Shown piece after piece: positions 1-15,104 of a DNA stretch of 64,000 nt (position 1 is the first letter of the stretch; each line of letters begins with the position of its first letter). Source of the stretch: Paucilactobacillus hokkaidonensis JCM 18461 (GTDB lineage Bacteria; Bacillota; Bacilli; Lactobacillales; Lactobacillaceae); the NCBI RefSeq assembly GCF_000829395.1, contig NZ_AP014680.1, forward strand, positions 434,001 to 498,000. Direction: 5' to 3'. The position numbers and the translations under genes were made by a program. The notes under the pieces are model-generated. The model searched no databases. It had not been told where the DNA came from and worked only from the letters and a program-made list of their open reading frames with translations.

Positions 1-945
1 GATTTAGCAGAAATTGCAAGACAAACACCTGGATTTGTTGGTGCTGATTTGGAAAACCTGTTGAATGAAGCTGCACTGTTAGCGGCTAGACGTAATAAGC
101 ATGAAGTTGATGCGGCTGATTTAGATGAAGCTGAAGATCGAGTAATTGCCGGTCCAGCAAAACGAGATCGAGTAGTTTCTAAACAAGAACGTCAAACTGT
201 AGCTTATCATGAAGCCGGGCATACGATTGTCGGACTAGTCCTAAATGATGCGCGTGTCGTTCATAAGGTTACAATTGTTCCGCGTGGTCGCGCTGGTGGA
301 TATGCAATTATGTTGCCACGTGAAGATCAAATGTTAATGTCTAAAAAGGATGCAATGGAACAGATCGCTGGTTTAATGGGTGGTCGTGCTGCAGAAGAAA
401 TTATTTTTGATTCTCAGTCTTCAGGTGCATCAAATGACTTTGAACAAGCCACTCAGATTGCTCGGGCAATGGTAACTCAATATGGAATGAGTGATAAATT
501 AGGAGAAGTTCAATTAGAAGGCGGCGGGCAAGCATTTATGGGTACCCAATACGGCCAATCTCCAGCTTATTCTGAAAAGACAGCAGCTTTAATTGACGAA
601 GAAGTTCGCCGACTAACTACTGAGGGTCACAAAGAGGCTCGTGATATTATTGGAAGTCATCGTGCAGAACATAAAGTTATTGCAGAAGCATTATTGAAAT
701 ATGAAACACTAGATGAAAAACAAATTTTGAGTTTGTTTAAAACTGGTGAAATGCCTAAGGGTGATAACAGTGTTGAGGCTGCAACTGGTCTGGGTGCTAC
801 CTTTGAAGAGTCCAAACGTGAATTGGAACGCAAAGAAGCACAAAAACATAGTGAAGCTGAAGATAGTCTTCATAAAGATGAAGACCAATCTGACACTCCT
901 AATAGCGATCAACCAAGTGATGATTCACAATCAAAAGATGAATAG
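1..945 (+). CDS. ftsH: ATP-dependent zinc metalloprotease FtsH, C-terminal part (5' end outside window)
   Basis: Membrane-anchored AAA+ protease that degrades misfolded membrane proteins and short-lived regulators. The reading frame is open from base 1, so the N-terminal membrane segments and the Walker motifs lie upstream of the window. What remains is the end of the AAA lid and the peptidase domain with the zinc motif HEAGH at 208-222. The tail is highly acidic and polar (many E, D, S, K), as in other lactobacillar FtsH proteins. It heads the conserved order ftsH-hslO-dusB-lysS. A hairpin with a T-rich tail follows the stop. Confidence 0.97.
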   Translation, partial: DLAEIARQTPGFVGADLENLLNEAALLAARRNKHEVDAADLDEAEDRVIAGPAKRDRVVSKQERQTVAYHEAGHTIVGLVLNDARVVHKVTIVPRGRAGGYAIMLPREDQMLMSKKDAMEQIAGLMGGRAAEEIIFDSQSSGASNDFEQATQIARAMVTQYGMSDKLGEVQLEGGGQAFMGTQYGQSPAYSEKTAALIDEEVRRLTTEGHKEARDIIGSHRAEHKVIAEALLKYETLDEKQILSLFKTGEMPKGDNSVEAATGLGATFEESKRELERKEAQKHSEAEDSLHKDEDQSDTPNSDQPSDDSQSKDE

Positions 946-968
946 CAGCAAAAATATGTGATTTACCG

Positions 969-1009
969 GGATTGGTGCAAACTTTGTTTGTATCAATCCT
1001 TTGTTTGTT
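969..1009 (+). terminator. Hairpin terminator between ftsH and hslO
   Basis: A 14-bp stem (969-982 with 986-999, G-T pairs allowed) has a 3-nt loop and is followed by the T-rich tract TTTGTTTGTT. It ends ftsH transcription or attenuates read-through into hslO. It also argues against any hslO start upstream of 1029. Confidence 0.7.
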
Positions 1010-1028
1010 ACCTGTAAGGGAGAAAAAA

Positions 1029-1919
1029 ATGGCAGAAAATAATTATTTAGTAAAAAGTGTTGTAGCAGATGGTATGTTTCGAGCATATGTAATTGATGCA
1101 ACTAATGTTGTCAAGGAAGCACAACAACGACATGATACTTGGAGCGCAGCATCTGCAGCGCTTGGTCGTAGTCTAGTTGGGACTTTGTTATTATCATCAT
1201 CAGTCCTTAAAGGGGCTGAAAAAATGACAGTTAAAATTCAAGGTGATGGGCCAGTTGGCGCGATTGTAGTTGATGGCAATGCTGACGGGACTGTTAAAGG
1301 ATATCTACAAAATCCACATATCAACTTACCATTGAATGATAAGGGTAAAATTGATGTCCGTTCAGCAGTTGGGACGACTGGAACCTTTTCAGTGACTAAA
1401 GATATGCCAGTAGGAGATCCGTTTACCGGTCAGGTACCGATTGTTTCTGGTGAGCTTGGTGAAGATTTTACTTATTATTTAGCACAGTCAGAACAGATAC
1501 CGTCATCAGTTGGCTTATCTGTATTTGTAAATGCGGACAACAGTATCGAAGTTGCCGGTGGATTTTTAGTTCAAGTCATGCCAGGTGCCACAGATGAAGC
1601 GATTAGTGAGTTAGAAAAAAAGATTGCTGATTTGCCACTAGTATCAGAATTATTACGGCAAAATAAAACCCCTGAAGATATTCTACAGATGTTGTTTAAA
1701 GATCAAGATGTAAAAATTTTAGATAAAATGCCAGTTGCGTTCAAATGTGATTGTTCCAAAGAACGATTTGCTAAAGCACTTGCTAGTATTTCTCGTGCCG
1801 GGATGGAAGAGATGATTAATCAAGACCACCATGCAGAGGCTGTTTGCCACTTTTGTGGTAATCGGTATGAATATAGTGAAACTGAACTAAAGAAAATTTT
1901 AGTGCAGATGAAAGCATAG
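1029..1919 (+). CDS. hslO: Redox-regulated holdase chaperone Hsp33
   Basis: Cytosolic chaperone switched on by oxidative unfolding; it binds aggregating proteins. The 296-residue product has the full Hsp33 layout: an N-terminal core and a C-terminal zinc switch with C240-x-C242 and C273-x-x-C276. I chose the ATG at 1029 because AAGGGAG lies just upstream. The in-frame upstream extension to 972 runs through a hairpin terminator and lacks family sequence. It sits between ftsH and dusB, a common order in Lactobacillaceae. Confidence 0.97.
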   Translation: MAENNYLVKSVVADGMFRAYVIDATNVVKEAQQRHDTWSAASAALGRSLVGTLLLSSSVLKGAEKMTVKIQGDGPVGAIVVDGNADGTVKGYLQNPHINLPLNDKGKIDVRSAVGTTGTFSVTKDMPVGDPFTGQVPIVSGELGEDFTYYLAQSEQIPSSVGLSVFVNADNSIEVAGGFLVQVMPGATDEAISELEKKIADLPLVSELLRQNKTPEDILQMLFKDQDVKILDKMPVAFKCDCSKERFAKALASISRAGMEEMINQDHHAEAVCHFCGNRYEYSETELKKILVQMKA

Positions 1920-1995
1920 GAACGTGGTATCATTAAAGCGATTGTGCTATGATAGTTTTCGCGTATAAATGAATAATGAGTAATGAGGTGAAAAA

Positions 1996-3006
1996 ATGGA
2001 ATGGAAAATTGGTGATGTGACGATTCCAAATCAAGTTGTTGTTGCACCAATGGCAGGGGTCACTAATTCTGCTTTTCGTGTGATCTGCAAAAAGTTTGGT
2101 GCTGGTTATGTTGTCTGTGAAATGATTTCAGATCGAGGCATTATGTACCATAATAAAAAAACTTTATCAATGATGAATGTTGAAGAAACAGAACATCCAA
2201 TGGGTATTCAAATTTTTGGTGGTACCAAAGAGACACTGGTTGAAGGAGCTAAATTTGTTGACCAACATACTCAAGCAGATGTAATTGATATAAACATGGG
2301 GTGTCCCGTTAATAAAGTTGTAAAAACAGAAGCAGGCGCAAGATGGCTGTTGGATCCAAATAAGGTTTATGAAATGGTTTCATATGTGACTGATGCGGTC
2401 AAAAAGCCGGTGACAGTTAAAATGAGAATTGGCTGGGACTTGGATCATGTTTATGCAGTTGACAATGCTTTAGCGGCACAAAGAGCTGGTGCCAGTGCAT
2501 TAGCAATGCATGGACGAACCCGTAAACAGATGTATACGGGCCATGCTGATTGGAATGTACTGAAAGATGTTGCACATGAGTTGACGATTCCGTTTATGGC
2601 TAACGGGGATGTTAAGACACCTGAAGATGCAAAGAATATTTTAACTCAAACGGGTGCAGATGCTGTCATGATTGGTCGAGCAGCAATGGGAAACCCTTGG
2701 ATGTTAGAGCAAACTGAACATTACTTAGCAACTGGTGAATTACTGCCAGAGGCAACTCCTGAAAAAAAGGTCCAGATGGCTAAAGAACATTTAAAGCGAT
2801 TAGCGGACTTAAAGGGTGAAAAAATAGGTACTCATGAATTTCGCGGTCAAGCAACTTATTATTTGAAGGGTACACCGCGCTCAGCTCGGACTAAGGCCGC
2901 GTTGATGGAAGCTGAAAGTGTACAGGAAATGAATGACATTTTTGATCGCTTTGTAGATCAAACTAAAGAGCGTCAAGCAAAGCAAACTTTAAAACAGGCT
3001 CAGTAG
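1996..3006 (+). CDS. dusB: tRNA-dihydrouridine synthase (DusB type)
   Basis: FMN-dependent TIM-barrel enzyme that reduces uridines in the tRNA D-loop. The 336 residues include the N-terminal PMAGVTN motif, the catalytic cysteine in INMGCPVNKV (C103), and the FMN-phosphate region ANGDVKTPEDA followed by IGRAAMGNPW. The start has GAGGTG upstream. A possible extended -10 (TGCTATGAT near 1946-1953) lies in the gap after hslO, so it may have its own promoter. It is followed closely by lysS. Confidence 0.96.
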   Translation: MEWKIGDVTIPNQVVVAPMAGVTNSAFRVICKKFGAGYVVCEMISDRGIMYHNKKTLSMMNVEETEHPMGIQIFGGTKETLVEGAKFVDQHTQADVIDINMGCPVNKVVKTEAGARWLLDPNKVYEMVSYVTDAVKKPVTVKMRIGWDLDHVYAVDNALAAQRAGASALAMHGRTRKQMYTGHADWNVLKDVAHELTIPFMANGDVKTPEDAKNILTQTGADAVMIGRAAMGNPWMLEQTEHYLATGELLPEATPEKKVQMAKEHLKRLADLKGEKIGTHEFRGQATYYLKGTPRSARTKAALMEAESVQEMNDIFDRFVDQTKERQAKQTLKQAQ

Positions 3007-3022
3007 ATTTTGTGAGCATTAA

Positions 3023-4534
<1,512 letters not shown>

Positions 4535-4547
4535 ACTATCTAAGGTT

Positions 4548-4576
4548 AAAGACTGATGTTAAATCAGTCTTTTTTA
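4548..4576 (+). terminator. Rho-independent terminator of lysS
   Basis: Stem AAAGACTGA with TCAGTCTTT, loop TGTTAAA, then a T run. It isolates lysS from the rRNA promoters immediately downstream. Confidence 0.92.
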
Positions 4577-4606
4577 TTAGATTTTTTTCATATACTTGAT
4601 TTGGGA

Positions 4607-4635
4607 TTGACGGGTTAATTTAATATTGGTATAGT
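4607..4635 (+). promoter_or_regulatory. rRNA operon promoter P1
   Basis: TTGACG (4607-4612), 17-bp spacer, TATAGT (4630-4635): a near-consensus sigma-A promoter located about 300 bp before 16S. Confidence 0.8.
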
Positions 4636-4702
4636 TACAAAGCTGTCAATTTGATACAGATTTTGATTCTTAAAAAAGTTTCGAAAAAGATGTAGAAAGT
4701 TG

Positions 4703-4731
4703 TTGACACTGGATTGCCTGAATGGTAATCT
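4703..4731 (+). promoter_or_regulatory. rRNA operon promoter P2
   Basis: Perfect -35 TTGACA (4703-4708), 17-bp spacer, TAATCT (4726-4731). It is the second of tandem promoters, as is typical for rrn operons of Firmicutes. Confidence 0.85.
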
Positions 4732-4774
4732 AGTATACGTTGCCTGAGAGATATGACAACAAAGTAGACCTTTG

Positions 4775-4795
4775 AAAACTGAACAAAGTTTCGAC
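4775..4795 (+). other. 5' half of the pre-16S processing stem
   Basis: Bases 4775-4795 are complementary over 21 nt (with G-U pairs) to 6517-6537 just after 16S. Such flanking complementarity forms the RNase III stem that releases pre-16S. A boxA-like leader (TTTGAAAACT) overlaps its start. Confidence 0.75.
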
Positions 4796-4903
4796 AAATC
4801 AAATGTGTAGGGTCCTTAAATTTTAACGATTTAAGGCAAGTAACATTTGCGAAGTCAATTCGCTTAAAGTAATAAAAACAGATAAAGAGCTAACAAGCTT
4901 TTC

Positions 4904-6492
<1,589 letters not shown>

Positions 6493-6566
6493 ATAAAACG
6501 GAACCTTACACATCTTGTTGAAACTTTGTTTAGTTTTGAGAGGTTTACTCTCAAATTTGTACTTTG

Positions 6567-6584
6567 AAAACTAAATAATATCGA
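6567..6584 (+). other. 5' half of the pre-23S processing stem
   Basis: Bases 6567-6584 (AAAACTAAATAATATCGA) are the perfect reverse complement of 9664-9681 beyond the 23S 3' end. This 18-bp pairing is the expected RNase III substrate. The 16S-23S spacer (6488-6709) carries no tRNA. Confidence 0.85.
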
Positions 6585-6709
6585 AATATTTTTTTACAAA
6601 ACAACCGAGAACACCGCGTTATTTGAGTTTTTTAATTAAGTTTTTATCGCATGTTATACTCAATTAGCCAGGTGGTTAGGCCAGCCCTTCGTGCTGGTGT
6701 GATCATCAA

Positions 6710-9632
<2,923 letters not shown>

Positions 9633-9729
9633 CACATAGTGGTGGAGTAGGTTGGTAAAAAAATCGATATTATTTAGTTTTGAGAGCGCAAGTTCTCATC
9701 ATAGTTATAGCTATGAATAAGCACCATAA

Positions 9730-9847
9730 GTGTGGCGGCGATGGCCAGAAGGATACACCTGTTCCCATGCCGAACACAGAAGTTAAGCTTCTGAGCGCCG
9801 ATAGTAGTTGGGGGATCGCTCCCTGCGAGGATAGGACGTTGCCATGC
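9730..9847 (+). rRNA. rrf: 5S ribosomal RNA
   Basis: About 118 nt. Terminal helix GTGTGGCGGC pairs with GTTGCCATGC, and the internal landmarks CCTGTTCCCATGCCGAACAC and AAGTTAAGC are present. It follows 23S by about 100 nt. Ends are estimated within 2-3 bases. Confidence 0.95.
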
Positions 9848-9853
9848 AATTAT

Positions 9854-9926
9854 TCCGGCATAGCTCAGTTGGTAGAGCGTCTGACTGTTAATCAGAGTGT
9901 CGACGGTTCGAGCCCGCCTGCCGGAG
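9854..9926 (+). tRNA. tRNA-Asn (GTT)
   Basis: Full cloverleaf of 73 nt including discriminator G. Acceptor TCCGGCA pairs with TGCCGGA and the anticodon loop CTGTTAA gives GTT. No CCA is encoded. It lies 6 nt after 5S, so it is processed from the rRNA transcript. Confidence 0.96.
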
Positions 9927-9972
9927 TTATGTTTATTGATGTTAGCTGAATGGTTGACATCTTTTTGTTTAT

Positions 9973-10045
9973 GCCGACTTAGCTCAGTTGGTAGAGCATC
10001 GGTGTCGTAATCCGGGGGTCACAGGTTCAAATCCTGCAGTCGGCA
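9973..10045 (+). tRNA. tRNA-Thr (CGT)
   Basis: Cloverleaf of 73 nt including discriminator A. Acceptor GCCGACT pairs with AGTCGGC, the D-arm is GCTC/GAGC, and the loop GTCGTAA gives anticodon CGT, reading ACG. Two helix ends do not pair: 31-39 (T-T) at the base of the anticodon loop and 49-65 (A-C) at the outer end of the T stem. No CCA is encoded. It is the last RNA gene of the rrn operon. Confidence 0.88.
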
Positions 10046-10068
10046 ATATTAAAGGTTTACAACCTTTC

Positions 10069-10104
10069 AAAAGCCTACAATAACGTGTTTATTGTAGGCT
10101 TTTT
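10069..10104 (+). terminator. Terminator of the rRNA-tRNA operon
   Basis: 12-bp perfect stem AGCCTACAATAA / TTATTGTAGGCT, loop CGTGT, A run before and T run after. The rest of the stretch to 10368 holds only AT-rich DNA and the dtpT promoter. Confidence 0.95.
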
Positions 10105-10244
10105 GCTTATAATCATTTAATGGTTATTTTTATTTTATTTGTTGAATTTTGTGTAGTGTTGCGCTGGTAGAATATCATACATTATAGTTCAGTGAAAATA
10201 CATTTTTTGATATGAGAAAAAATCGAATAACTTCTAATAATTGA

Positions 10245-10274
10245 TTGACGACAATAGAATAGACAGTGTATAAT
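10245..10274 (+). promoter_or_regulatory. Promoter of dtpT
   Basis: TTGACG (10245-10250), 18-bp spacer, TATAAT (10269-10274). The start site would leave a leader of about 90 nt before dtpT; no recognised riboswitch is seen in it. Confidence 0.75.
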
Positions 10275-10368
10275 AGTCGTCATACTTTCTTAGTAAATGA
10301 AGAAGTTTTAATTTAACACCAATGAGATTGTTGATAAATTAAATGAACTCATATGATTCGGAGGAAAT

Positions 10369-11868
10369 GTGTTGGAAAATAAAAAAAATGTCGATACTGC
10401 CTTTTTAGGACAACCTAGAGGTTTATCTACATTGTTCTTCACTGAAATGTGGGAACGGTTTAGTTATTATGGTATGCGAGCAATTCTGCTATTTTACATG
10501 TATTATGCTGTCTCTAAAGGTGGTTTAGGTTTCGATCAAGGAACTGCCGCATCGATTATGTCTATCTATGGTTCATTAGTATATATGTCTAGTGTTGTTG
10601 GTGGTTGGCTTAGTGACCGTGTCTGGGGGAGCCGTCGAACGGTATTTATCGGTGGAGTTTTCATCATGTTTGGTCATATTGCACTGTCGGTACCTTTTGG
10701 TGCACCAGCACTTTTTGTTTCAATTGCATTGATTGTTATTGGGACAGGTCTACTAAAGCCAAACGTTTCTGAAATGGTTGGTGGGTTATATTCATCAACT
10801 GATAAGAGGCGTGATGCCGGTTTCAGTATGTTTGTCTTTGGAATTAACTTAGGAGCTGCAGTTGCTCCTTGGGCAGTACCATTTGCTGCTAATGGTTTTG
10901 GTTTTCATGCATTTGGAAATGAGATGAACTTTCACGTTGGGTTCTCCCTGGCTGCAATCGGAATGTTTTTGGGATTAATACAGTATTATTTTGGTGGGAA
11001 GAAATATCTTTCTAAAGAAAGTTTATATCCACAAGATCCAATTGAAAAAGAAAATATGCGTCCTATTATTATTTGGACAACGGTTGGTGTTGTTGCATTG
11101 TTGGTCATCATTGCTTTATTAGGTGTGACTGGTAACCTGAATGTCAGCAATATAATTTGGATAATCACAATTATAGCAATTGCACTACCAATCTTTTACT
11201 TTGTAATGATGTTGAGTAGTAAAAAAGTTACAAAAATTGAACATTCACGTGTTTGGGCTTATGTACCACTTTTCATTGCCGCAGCAATCTTTTGGGCAAT
11301 TGAGGAATCAGGCTCAGTTGTTTTAGCATTATTTGCTGCTAACCGAACTGTCCTGCACATCGGTGGTTGGCATTTTGCAGCTGCCAACTTCCAAACACTA
11401 AATCCGTTATTCATCATGATCTTAACGCCATTCTTTGTTTGGCTGTGGAGTAACTGGAGAAATCAGCCAAGTGCACCTGGTAAGTTCTCAGTTGGACTTA
11501 TGTTTGCTGGTGCATCATATTTATTCATGGCACTTCCTGGAATTATTAATGGAACGGCTGGTCGTGTTAGTCCATGGTGGTTAATCGGATCTTGGTTTAT
11601 TGTTGAAATTGCTGAAATGCTAATCTCGCCTATTGGATTATCCGTCACTACCAAACTTGCGCCAAAAGCGTTCCAATCACAAATGATGAGTATGTGGTTC
11701 CTAGCGGATGCTGCTGGTCAAGCTGTGAATGCTCAAATTGTTAAATTCTATAGTGCCAACACTGAAGTATCTTACTTCTTAATTATTGGACTGGTTAGTG
11801 TAGCATTTGGTATTCTATTGCTATTCTTAGTTAAACCAATTCATAGATTAATGGATGGTGTAGATTAA
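10369..11868 (+). CDS. dtpT: Di-/tripeptide proton symporter, POT/PTR family
   Basis: Membrane carrier that imports di- and tripeptides with protons. The roughly 499-residue product has the POT signature [11 protein letters not shown] near residues 29-39 and about 12-14 hydrophobic segments, matching DtpT of lactic acid bacteria in length. The frame opens at GTG 10369, but GGAGG (10360-10364) is better spaced for TTG at 10372; the two differ by one residue. It has its own promoter and terminator, so it is monocistronic. Confidence 0.94.
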   Translation: MLENKKNVDTAFLGQPRGLSTLFFTEMWERFSYYGMRAILLFYMYYAVSKGGLGFDQGTAASIMSIYGSLVYMSSVVGGWLSDRVWGSRRTVFIGGVFIMFGHIALSVPFGAPALFVSIALIVIGTGLLKPNVSEMVGGLYSSTDKRRDAGFSMFVFGINLGAAVAPWAVPFAANGFGFHAFGNEMNFHVGFSLAAIGMFLGLIQYYFGGKKYLSKESLYPQDPIEKENMRPIIIWTTVGVVALLVIIALLGVTGNLNVSNIIWIITIIAIALPIFYFVMMLSSKKVTKIEHSRVWAYVPLFIAAAIFWAIEESGSVVLALFAANRTVLHIGGWHFAAANFQTLNPLFIMILTPFFVWLWSNWRNQPSAPGKFSVGLMFAGASYLFMALPGIINGTAGRVSPWWLIGSWFIVEIAEMLISPIGLSVTTKLAPKAFQSQMMSMWFLADAAGQAVNAQIVKFYSANTEVSYFLIIGLVSVAFGILLLFLVKPIHRLMDGVD

Positions 11869-11876
11869 AAATATTG

Positions 11877-11907
11877 AAGACTAAGCCAAGATGGTTTAGT
11901 CTTTTTT
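11877..11907 (+). terminator. Terminator of dtpT
   Basis: 12-bp stem (11877-11888 with 11892-11903, one G-T pair) with loop AGA, then TTTT. It lies just before the next gene's ribosome site. Confidence 0.9.
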
Positions 11908-11921
11908 AGTGGGGTGTAGAA

Positions 11922-12743
11922 ATGGTCAAAATTGCAATGAGTAGTGATAATCATTTTGATATTAATCGAATTAACAGTGAAGAAATGTTGGTACAACAAG
12001 CCAAATATTTAATAACTAAGCAAGTCGACTATTATTTGATTGCTGGTGATTTATTTAATGATTTTCGACAAAGCAAAAATTACGTCGAGCAGCTTGCTAA
12101 AGTATTGAAAGGTAAAACTAAGATTCGGTTCATTGCTGGTAATCACGATATGCTACGAGGTATCTCGTATAACGAGCTTGAATCTTTGAAGCAACCTAAT
12201 TACCTCCATAATCGAATTGAAGACGTAGCAGGCACACAATGGCGTTTAATTGGTAACAACGGGTGGTATGACTATTCACTCTCTAATCAAAATGCGACAG
12301 TGGCAGAGTTTGCTCATTGGAAAAATGCGTATTGGATCGATCAAACGATTGTACAACCTAGTGGGGATATAGAACGAATGCAAACAGTTTTACAACAAGT
12401 GGAAGTGCAATTAAAGCAAGCTCAGGAAGATCACAAAAAGGTCCTGTTTATGACTCATTTTGTACCAAAAAGGAAATTTATCATTGATGCTCCGGATAAG
12501 CGCATGTGGAACATGAGTAACGGTATGTTGGGAAGTGTTAAAATGGGAGAATTATTAGAAAATTACAATGTAGCGCACGTCTTATTCGGACACTTGCATA
12601 TTCATCCAGATCCGTTGCGGATTAACCAGACGACCTATTATAATCAAGCAGTTGGTTATCGTAATAAACATACGAATGAGTGGCTGGAAAGCAACTTTTA
12701 TGATCAGTGGCGTCGCCGGTTAAAAATAATTTCATTAGAATAG
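11922..12743 (+). CDS. Calcineurin-like metallophosphoesterase
   Basis: 273 residues with the complete dinuclear-metal motif set: SSDNHFD near residue 7, AGDLFND near 45, AGNHD near 76, THF near 181 and FGHLHIHPD near 221. It is probably cytosolic, with no signal peptide or membrane segment. Its substrate cannot be inferred; close relatives in lactobacilli are annotated only as putative phosphoesterases. It starts 15 nt after the dtpT terminator, with GGGGTG as ribosome site, and no clear promoter was seen between them. Confidence 0.88.
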   Translation: MVKIAMSSDNHFDINRINSEEMLVQQAKYLITKQVDYYLIAGDLFNDFRQSKNYVEQLAKVLKGKTKIRFIAGNHDMLRGISYNELESLKQPNYLHNRIEDVAGTQWRLIGNNGWYDYSLSNQNATVAEFAHWKNAYWIDQTIVQPSGDIERMQTVLQQVEVQLKQAQEDHKKVLFMTHFVPKRKFIIDAPDKRMWNMSNGMLGSVKMGELLENYNVAHVLFGHLHIHPDPLRINQTTYYNQAVGYRNKHTNEWLESNFYDQWRRRLKIISLE

Positions 12744-12764
12744 TAAACTTTTTCAATAATTCTC

Positions 12765-12793
12765 TTGCACTTTTTATTTGATTTCGGTATCAT
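12765..12793 (+). promoter_or_regulatory. Promoter of the tRNA-Tyr/tRNA-Gln unit
   Basis: TTGCAC (12765-12770), 17-bp spacer, TATCAT (12788-12793), about 18 nt before tRNA-Tyr. Confidence 0.7.
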
Positions 12794-12811
12794 GTAATAG
12801 TTGGTTGTTTC

Positions 12812-12894
12812 GGAGGGGTAGCGAAGTCTGGCTAAACGCGGTGGACTGTAAATCCACTCCTTCGGGTTCGGTGGTTCGAATCCACTCCCCTCCA
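12812..12894 (+). tRNA. tRNA-Tyr (GTA)
   Basis: Class II tRNA of 83 nt with a long variable arm. Acceptor GGAGGGG pairs with CCCCTCC, and the anticodon loop ACTGTAAA gives GTA. Discriminator A; no CCA is encoded. Confidence 0.96.
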
Positions 12895-12899
12895 TTTAT

Positions 12900-12971
12900 T
12901 GGGCTATAGCCAAGCGGTAAGGCAACAGGTTTTGATCCTGTCATGCGCTGGTTCGATCCCAGCTAGCCCAA
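12900..12971 (+). tRNA. tRNA-Gln (TTG)
   Basis: 72 nt. Acceptor TGGGCTA pairs with TAGCCCA; the T1-A72 pair is usual for tRNA-Gln. Anticodon loop TTTTGAT gives TTG. It lies 5 nt after tRNA-Tyr in the same unit. Confidence 0.95.
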
Positions 12972-12985
12972 TTATTATATTATGT

Positions 12986-13029
12986 ACTGTTATCACTGGT
13001 GTGAAAATCATCTTGGTAACAGTTTTTTT
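12986..13029 (+). terminator. Terminator of the tRNA-Tyr/Gln unit
   Basis: 10-bp stem ACTGTTATCA / TGGTAACAGT (one G-T pair) with an 18-nt loop, followed by a run of T. Confidence 0.82.
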
Positions 13030-13050
13030 ATGACTTTAATTAGTTTTAAA

Positions 13051-13080
13051 TTGCTTGCTTGGGTATTTGTTTGTTAGAAT
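13051..13080 (+). promoter_or_regulatory. Candidate promoter of usp-mntH
   Basis: TTGCTT (13051-13056), 18-bp spacer, TAGAAT (13075-13080), 45 nt before the usp start. A MntR-type operator was looked for but not convincingly found. Confidence 0.5.
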
Positions 13081-13125
13081 GGCCGAGGATGGTTAGATAC
13101 TTTATGAAAGGAAGAATTTATTATA

Positions 13126-13587
13126 ATGAACAATGATGAATTGAGTAAGCCATTAATATTTAGACGTGTCTTGCTTACGATTGATGAAGATGATCCAAAT
13201 TCCTCTACACATGCATTTCGCTATGCGACCACATTAGCCCATGATTATCAGGTTAAATTATGTATTGTATCGGTGTTGGAAAGTGATGATCTTAATATTT
13301 TTGATGTTATGACACCAGGTAAAGTGGATGAAAGAGCAGATAATATTAAACGCACTGTTGATAATTATATGAAGCTTGCCGAAGACCTAGGTGTTAATGA
13401 TGTTCAAGGTCTGACTATTAGTGCCGGCGATGTTGACGATGTGATTTTGGATCGTGTTATTCCGGAATTTAAGCCCGACTTGATTGTGTGTGGTTCGGAT
13501 ACTGATGATGCCAGTCATCGAGTGCCTGGTGCTGTCGGCCTTAGAATTGCTAAACGAGCAAATGTTTCTGTAATTGTAGTTCGGTAA
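13126..13587 (+). CDS. Universal stress protein, UspA family
   Basis: 153-residue cytosolic protein with the Usp alpha/beta fold. The N-terminus RRVLLTIDEDDPNS corresponds to the nucleotide-binding first strand, and the C-terminal half ends in a VIVVR strand after a glycine-containing loop. The classical G-2x-G-9x-G-S/T ATP motif is only partly kept (CGSDTDDASHRVPGAVG), so ATP binding is uncertain. It is directly upstream of mntH (37-nt gap) and likely co-transcribed, a pairing frequent in lactobacilli, suggesting a role tied to metal or acid stress. AAAGGAAG precedes the ATG. Confidence 0.9.
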   Translation: MNNDELSKPLIFRRVLLTIDEDDPNSSTHAFRYATTLAHDYQVKLCIVSVLESDDLNIFDVMTPGKVDERADNIKRTVDNYMKLAEDLGVNDVQGLTISAGDVDDVILDRVIPEFKPDLIVCGSDTDDASHRVPGAVGLRIAKRANVSVIVVR

Positions 13588-13624
13588 ACCTAATCGAATT
13601 AAAAAGTAGAAAAGGTGGTATGAC

Positions 13625-15034
13625 ATGGCAAAAAAAGAAAAGAAACAAGACGAAGTTAAAAATGTTCCAGAACAAGAGACAAAGGCTAATCACGAACGAC
13701 ATCATATGGTTTCGTCCACAGGTGGAGCTAGCAAATCACTGGATGAAATCAATGGTAGTGTGCAAGTACCGCAAAATGCGGGTGTGTTTAAAACCTTTTT
13801 AGCTTATTTAGGACCTGGTGTATTAGTTTCCGTTGGTTATATGGATCCTGGTAACTGGATTACGTCAATTGCTGGTGGAGCAACCTTTAAATACCGACTG
13901 ATTAGTGTGATCTTAATTTCTAGTTTGATTGCGATGTTGCTCCAAGCAATGGCAGCTAGACTAGGAATTGTAACTGGTCGTGATTTAGCACAACTGACAC
14001 GAGAAAAAACATCAAAGTCAGTTGGAATTGTATTATTTATTATTACTGAATTAGCTATTATGGCAACTGATATAGCCGAAATTATTGGTTCCGGGATTGC
14101 GTTACAGTTGCTGTTTGGATTTCCACTAGTTGTCGGAATCATAATAACGGCATTTGATGTTTTACTTTTACTATTTTTGATGAAATTAGGATTCAGGAAG
14201 ATCGAAGCGATTGTTGCTACTTTGGTTGCAGTTATTCTCTTTGTGTTCTTATACGAAGTAATTTTAGCTCAGCCCAACGTCCCTGAAATTTTTAAGGGAT
14301 TTGTTCCAGGCAAGGATTTGATTCAAAATAAATCAATGCTTTACCTGGGATTAGGGATTGTCGGAGCGACGGTTATGCCGCATAATTTATACTTAGGTTC
14401 TTCTATTTCACAAACTCGTAATTTTGACCGTAACGACCACAAGAGTGTGCGTAGTGCTATTCGCTACACGGTAGCAGATTCTAATATGCAATTAACACTT
14501 GCATTTGTTGTTAACTGTTTACTATTAATCTTAGGTGCTGCTTTGTTCTTTGGAACAAACTCCAGTTTAGGTAGATTCGTGGATTTATACAACGCACTTG
14601 ATAACTCACAAATTGTTGGTGCAATTGCTAGTCCAATCCTGAGTATGCTGTTTGCCATTGCACTATTGTCATCCGGACAAAGTTCTACGATCACTGGGAC
14701 TCTTTCTGGTCAGATTATCATGGAAGGCTTTATCAGACTTAAGATGCCACTGTGGGCGCAACGATTGCTAACTCGTTTAATTGCCATTGCTCCTGTTTTG
14801 ACATTTGCTATCTATTACCACGGTAATGAATCTAAAATTGAAGAGTTATTGACGTTCTCACAAGTATTTTTAAGCGTTGCTTTGCCGTTTGCAATGGTGC
14901 CGTTGATTATCTTTACAAGTAGTAAAAAGGTAATGGGGCCCTTCGTTAACCGAATGTGGGTTAAAATCTGTGCGTGGATTGCGGCAGTTATATTAATAAT
15001 TTTGAATGTTTGGTTGATTATTCAGACGATCTAA
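13625..15034 (+). CDS. mntH: Mn2+/H+ symporter, Nramp family
   Basis: Proton-coupled divalent metal importer. The 469 residues carry the metal-site motifs DPGNW (D74, N77 in helix 1) and MPH (251-253 in helix 6), and about 11 hydrophobic helices follow a 55-residue hydrophilic, lysine-rich N-terminus. Lactobacilli use high cytosolic Mn2+ against oxygen stress, so import is the likely role. It is the second gene of the usp-mntH unit and shares a two-way terminator with lctP. A Mn-riboswitch-controlled ATPase lies 7.7 kb downstream. Confidence 0.95.
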   Translation: MAKKEKKQDEVKNVPEQETKANHERHHMVSSTGGASKSLDEINGSVQVPQNAGVFKTFLAYLGPGVLVSVGYMDPGNWITSIAGGATFKYRLISVILISSLIAMLLQAMAARLGIVTGRDLAQLTREKTSKSVGIVLFIITELAIMATDIAEIIGSGIALQLLFGFPLVVGIIITAFDVLLLLFLMKLGFRKIEAIVATLVAVILFVFLYEVILAQPNVPEIFKGFVPGKDLIQNKSMLYLGLGIVGATVMPHNLYLGSSISQTRNFDRNDHKSVRSAIRYTVADSNMQLTLAFVVNCLLLILGAALFFGTNSSLGRFVDLYNALDNSQIVGAIASPILSMLFAIALLSSGQSSTITGTLSGQIIMEGFIRLKMPLWAQRLLTRLIAIAPVLTFAIYYHGNESKIEELLTFSQVFLSVALPFAMVPLIIFTSSKKVMGPFVNRMWVKICAWIAAVILIILNVWLIIQTI

Positions 15035-15058
15035 AAATCGTATTCCAGCAATAAATAT

Positions 15059-15104
15059 AAAAGATGCATGAAGCCAGTTTCAATCGACTTCATGCATCTT
15101 TAAT
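15059..15104. terminator. Bidirectional terminator between mntH and lctP
   Basis: Perfect 14-bp inverted repeat AAAGATGCATGAAG / CTTCATGCATCTTT with A run on the left and T-rich sequence on the right. It serves mntH (+) and the convergent lctP (-). Confidence 0.85.

Noticed and set aside
972-1028. N-terminal extension of hslO starting at 972
   Set aside because: It runs through a strong hairpin with T-rich tail and matches nothing of Hsp33; ATG 1029 has a good ribosome site.
9680-9949. 89-codon frame over 5S and tRNA-Asn
   Set aside because: It overlaps structural RNA genes; no protein similarity.
12704-12895. 63-codon minus-strand frame
   Set aside because: It overlaps tRNA-Tyr and the phosphoesterase 3' end; chance frame.
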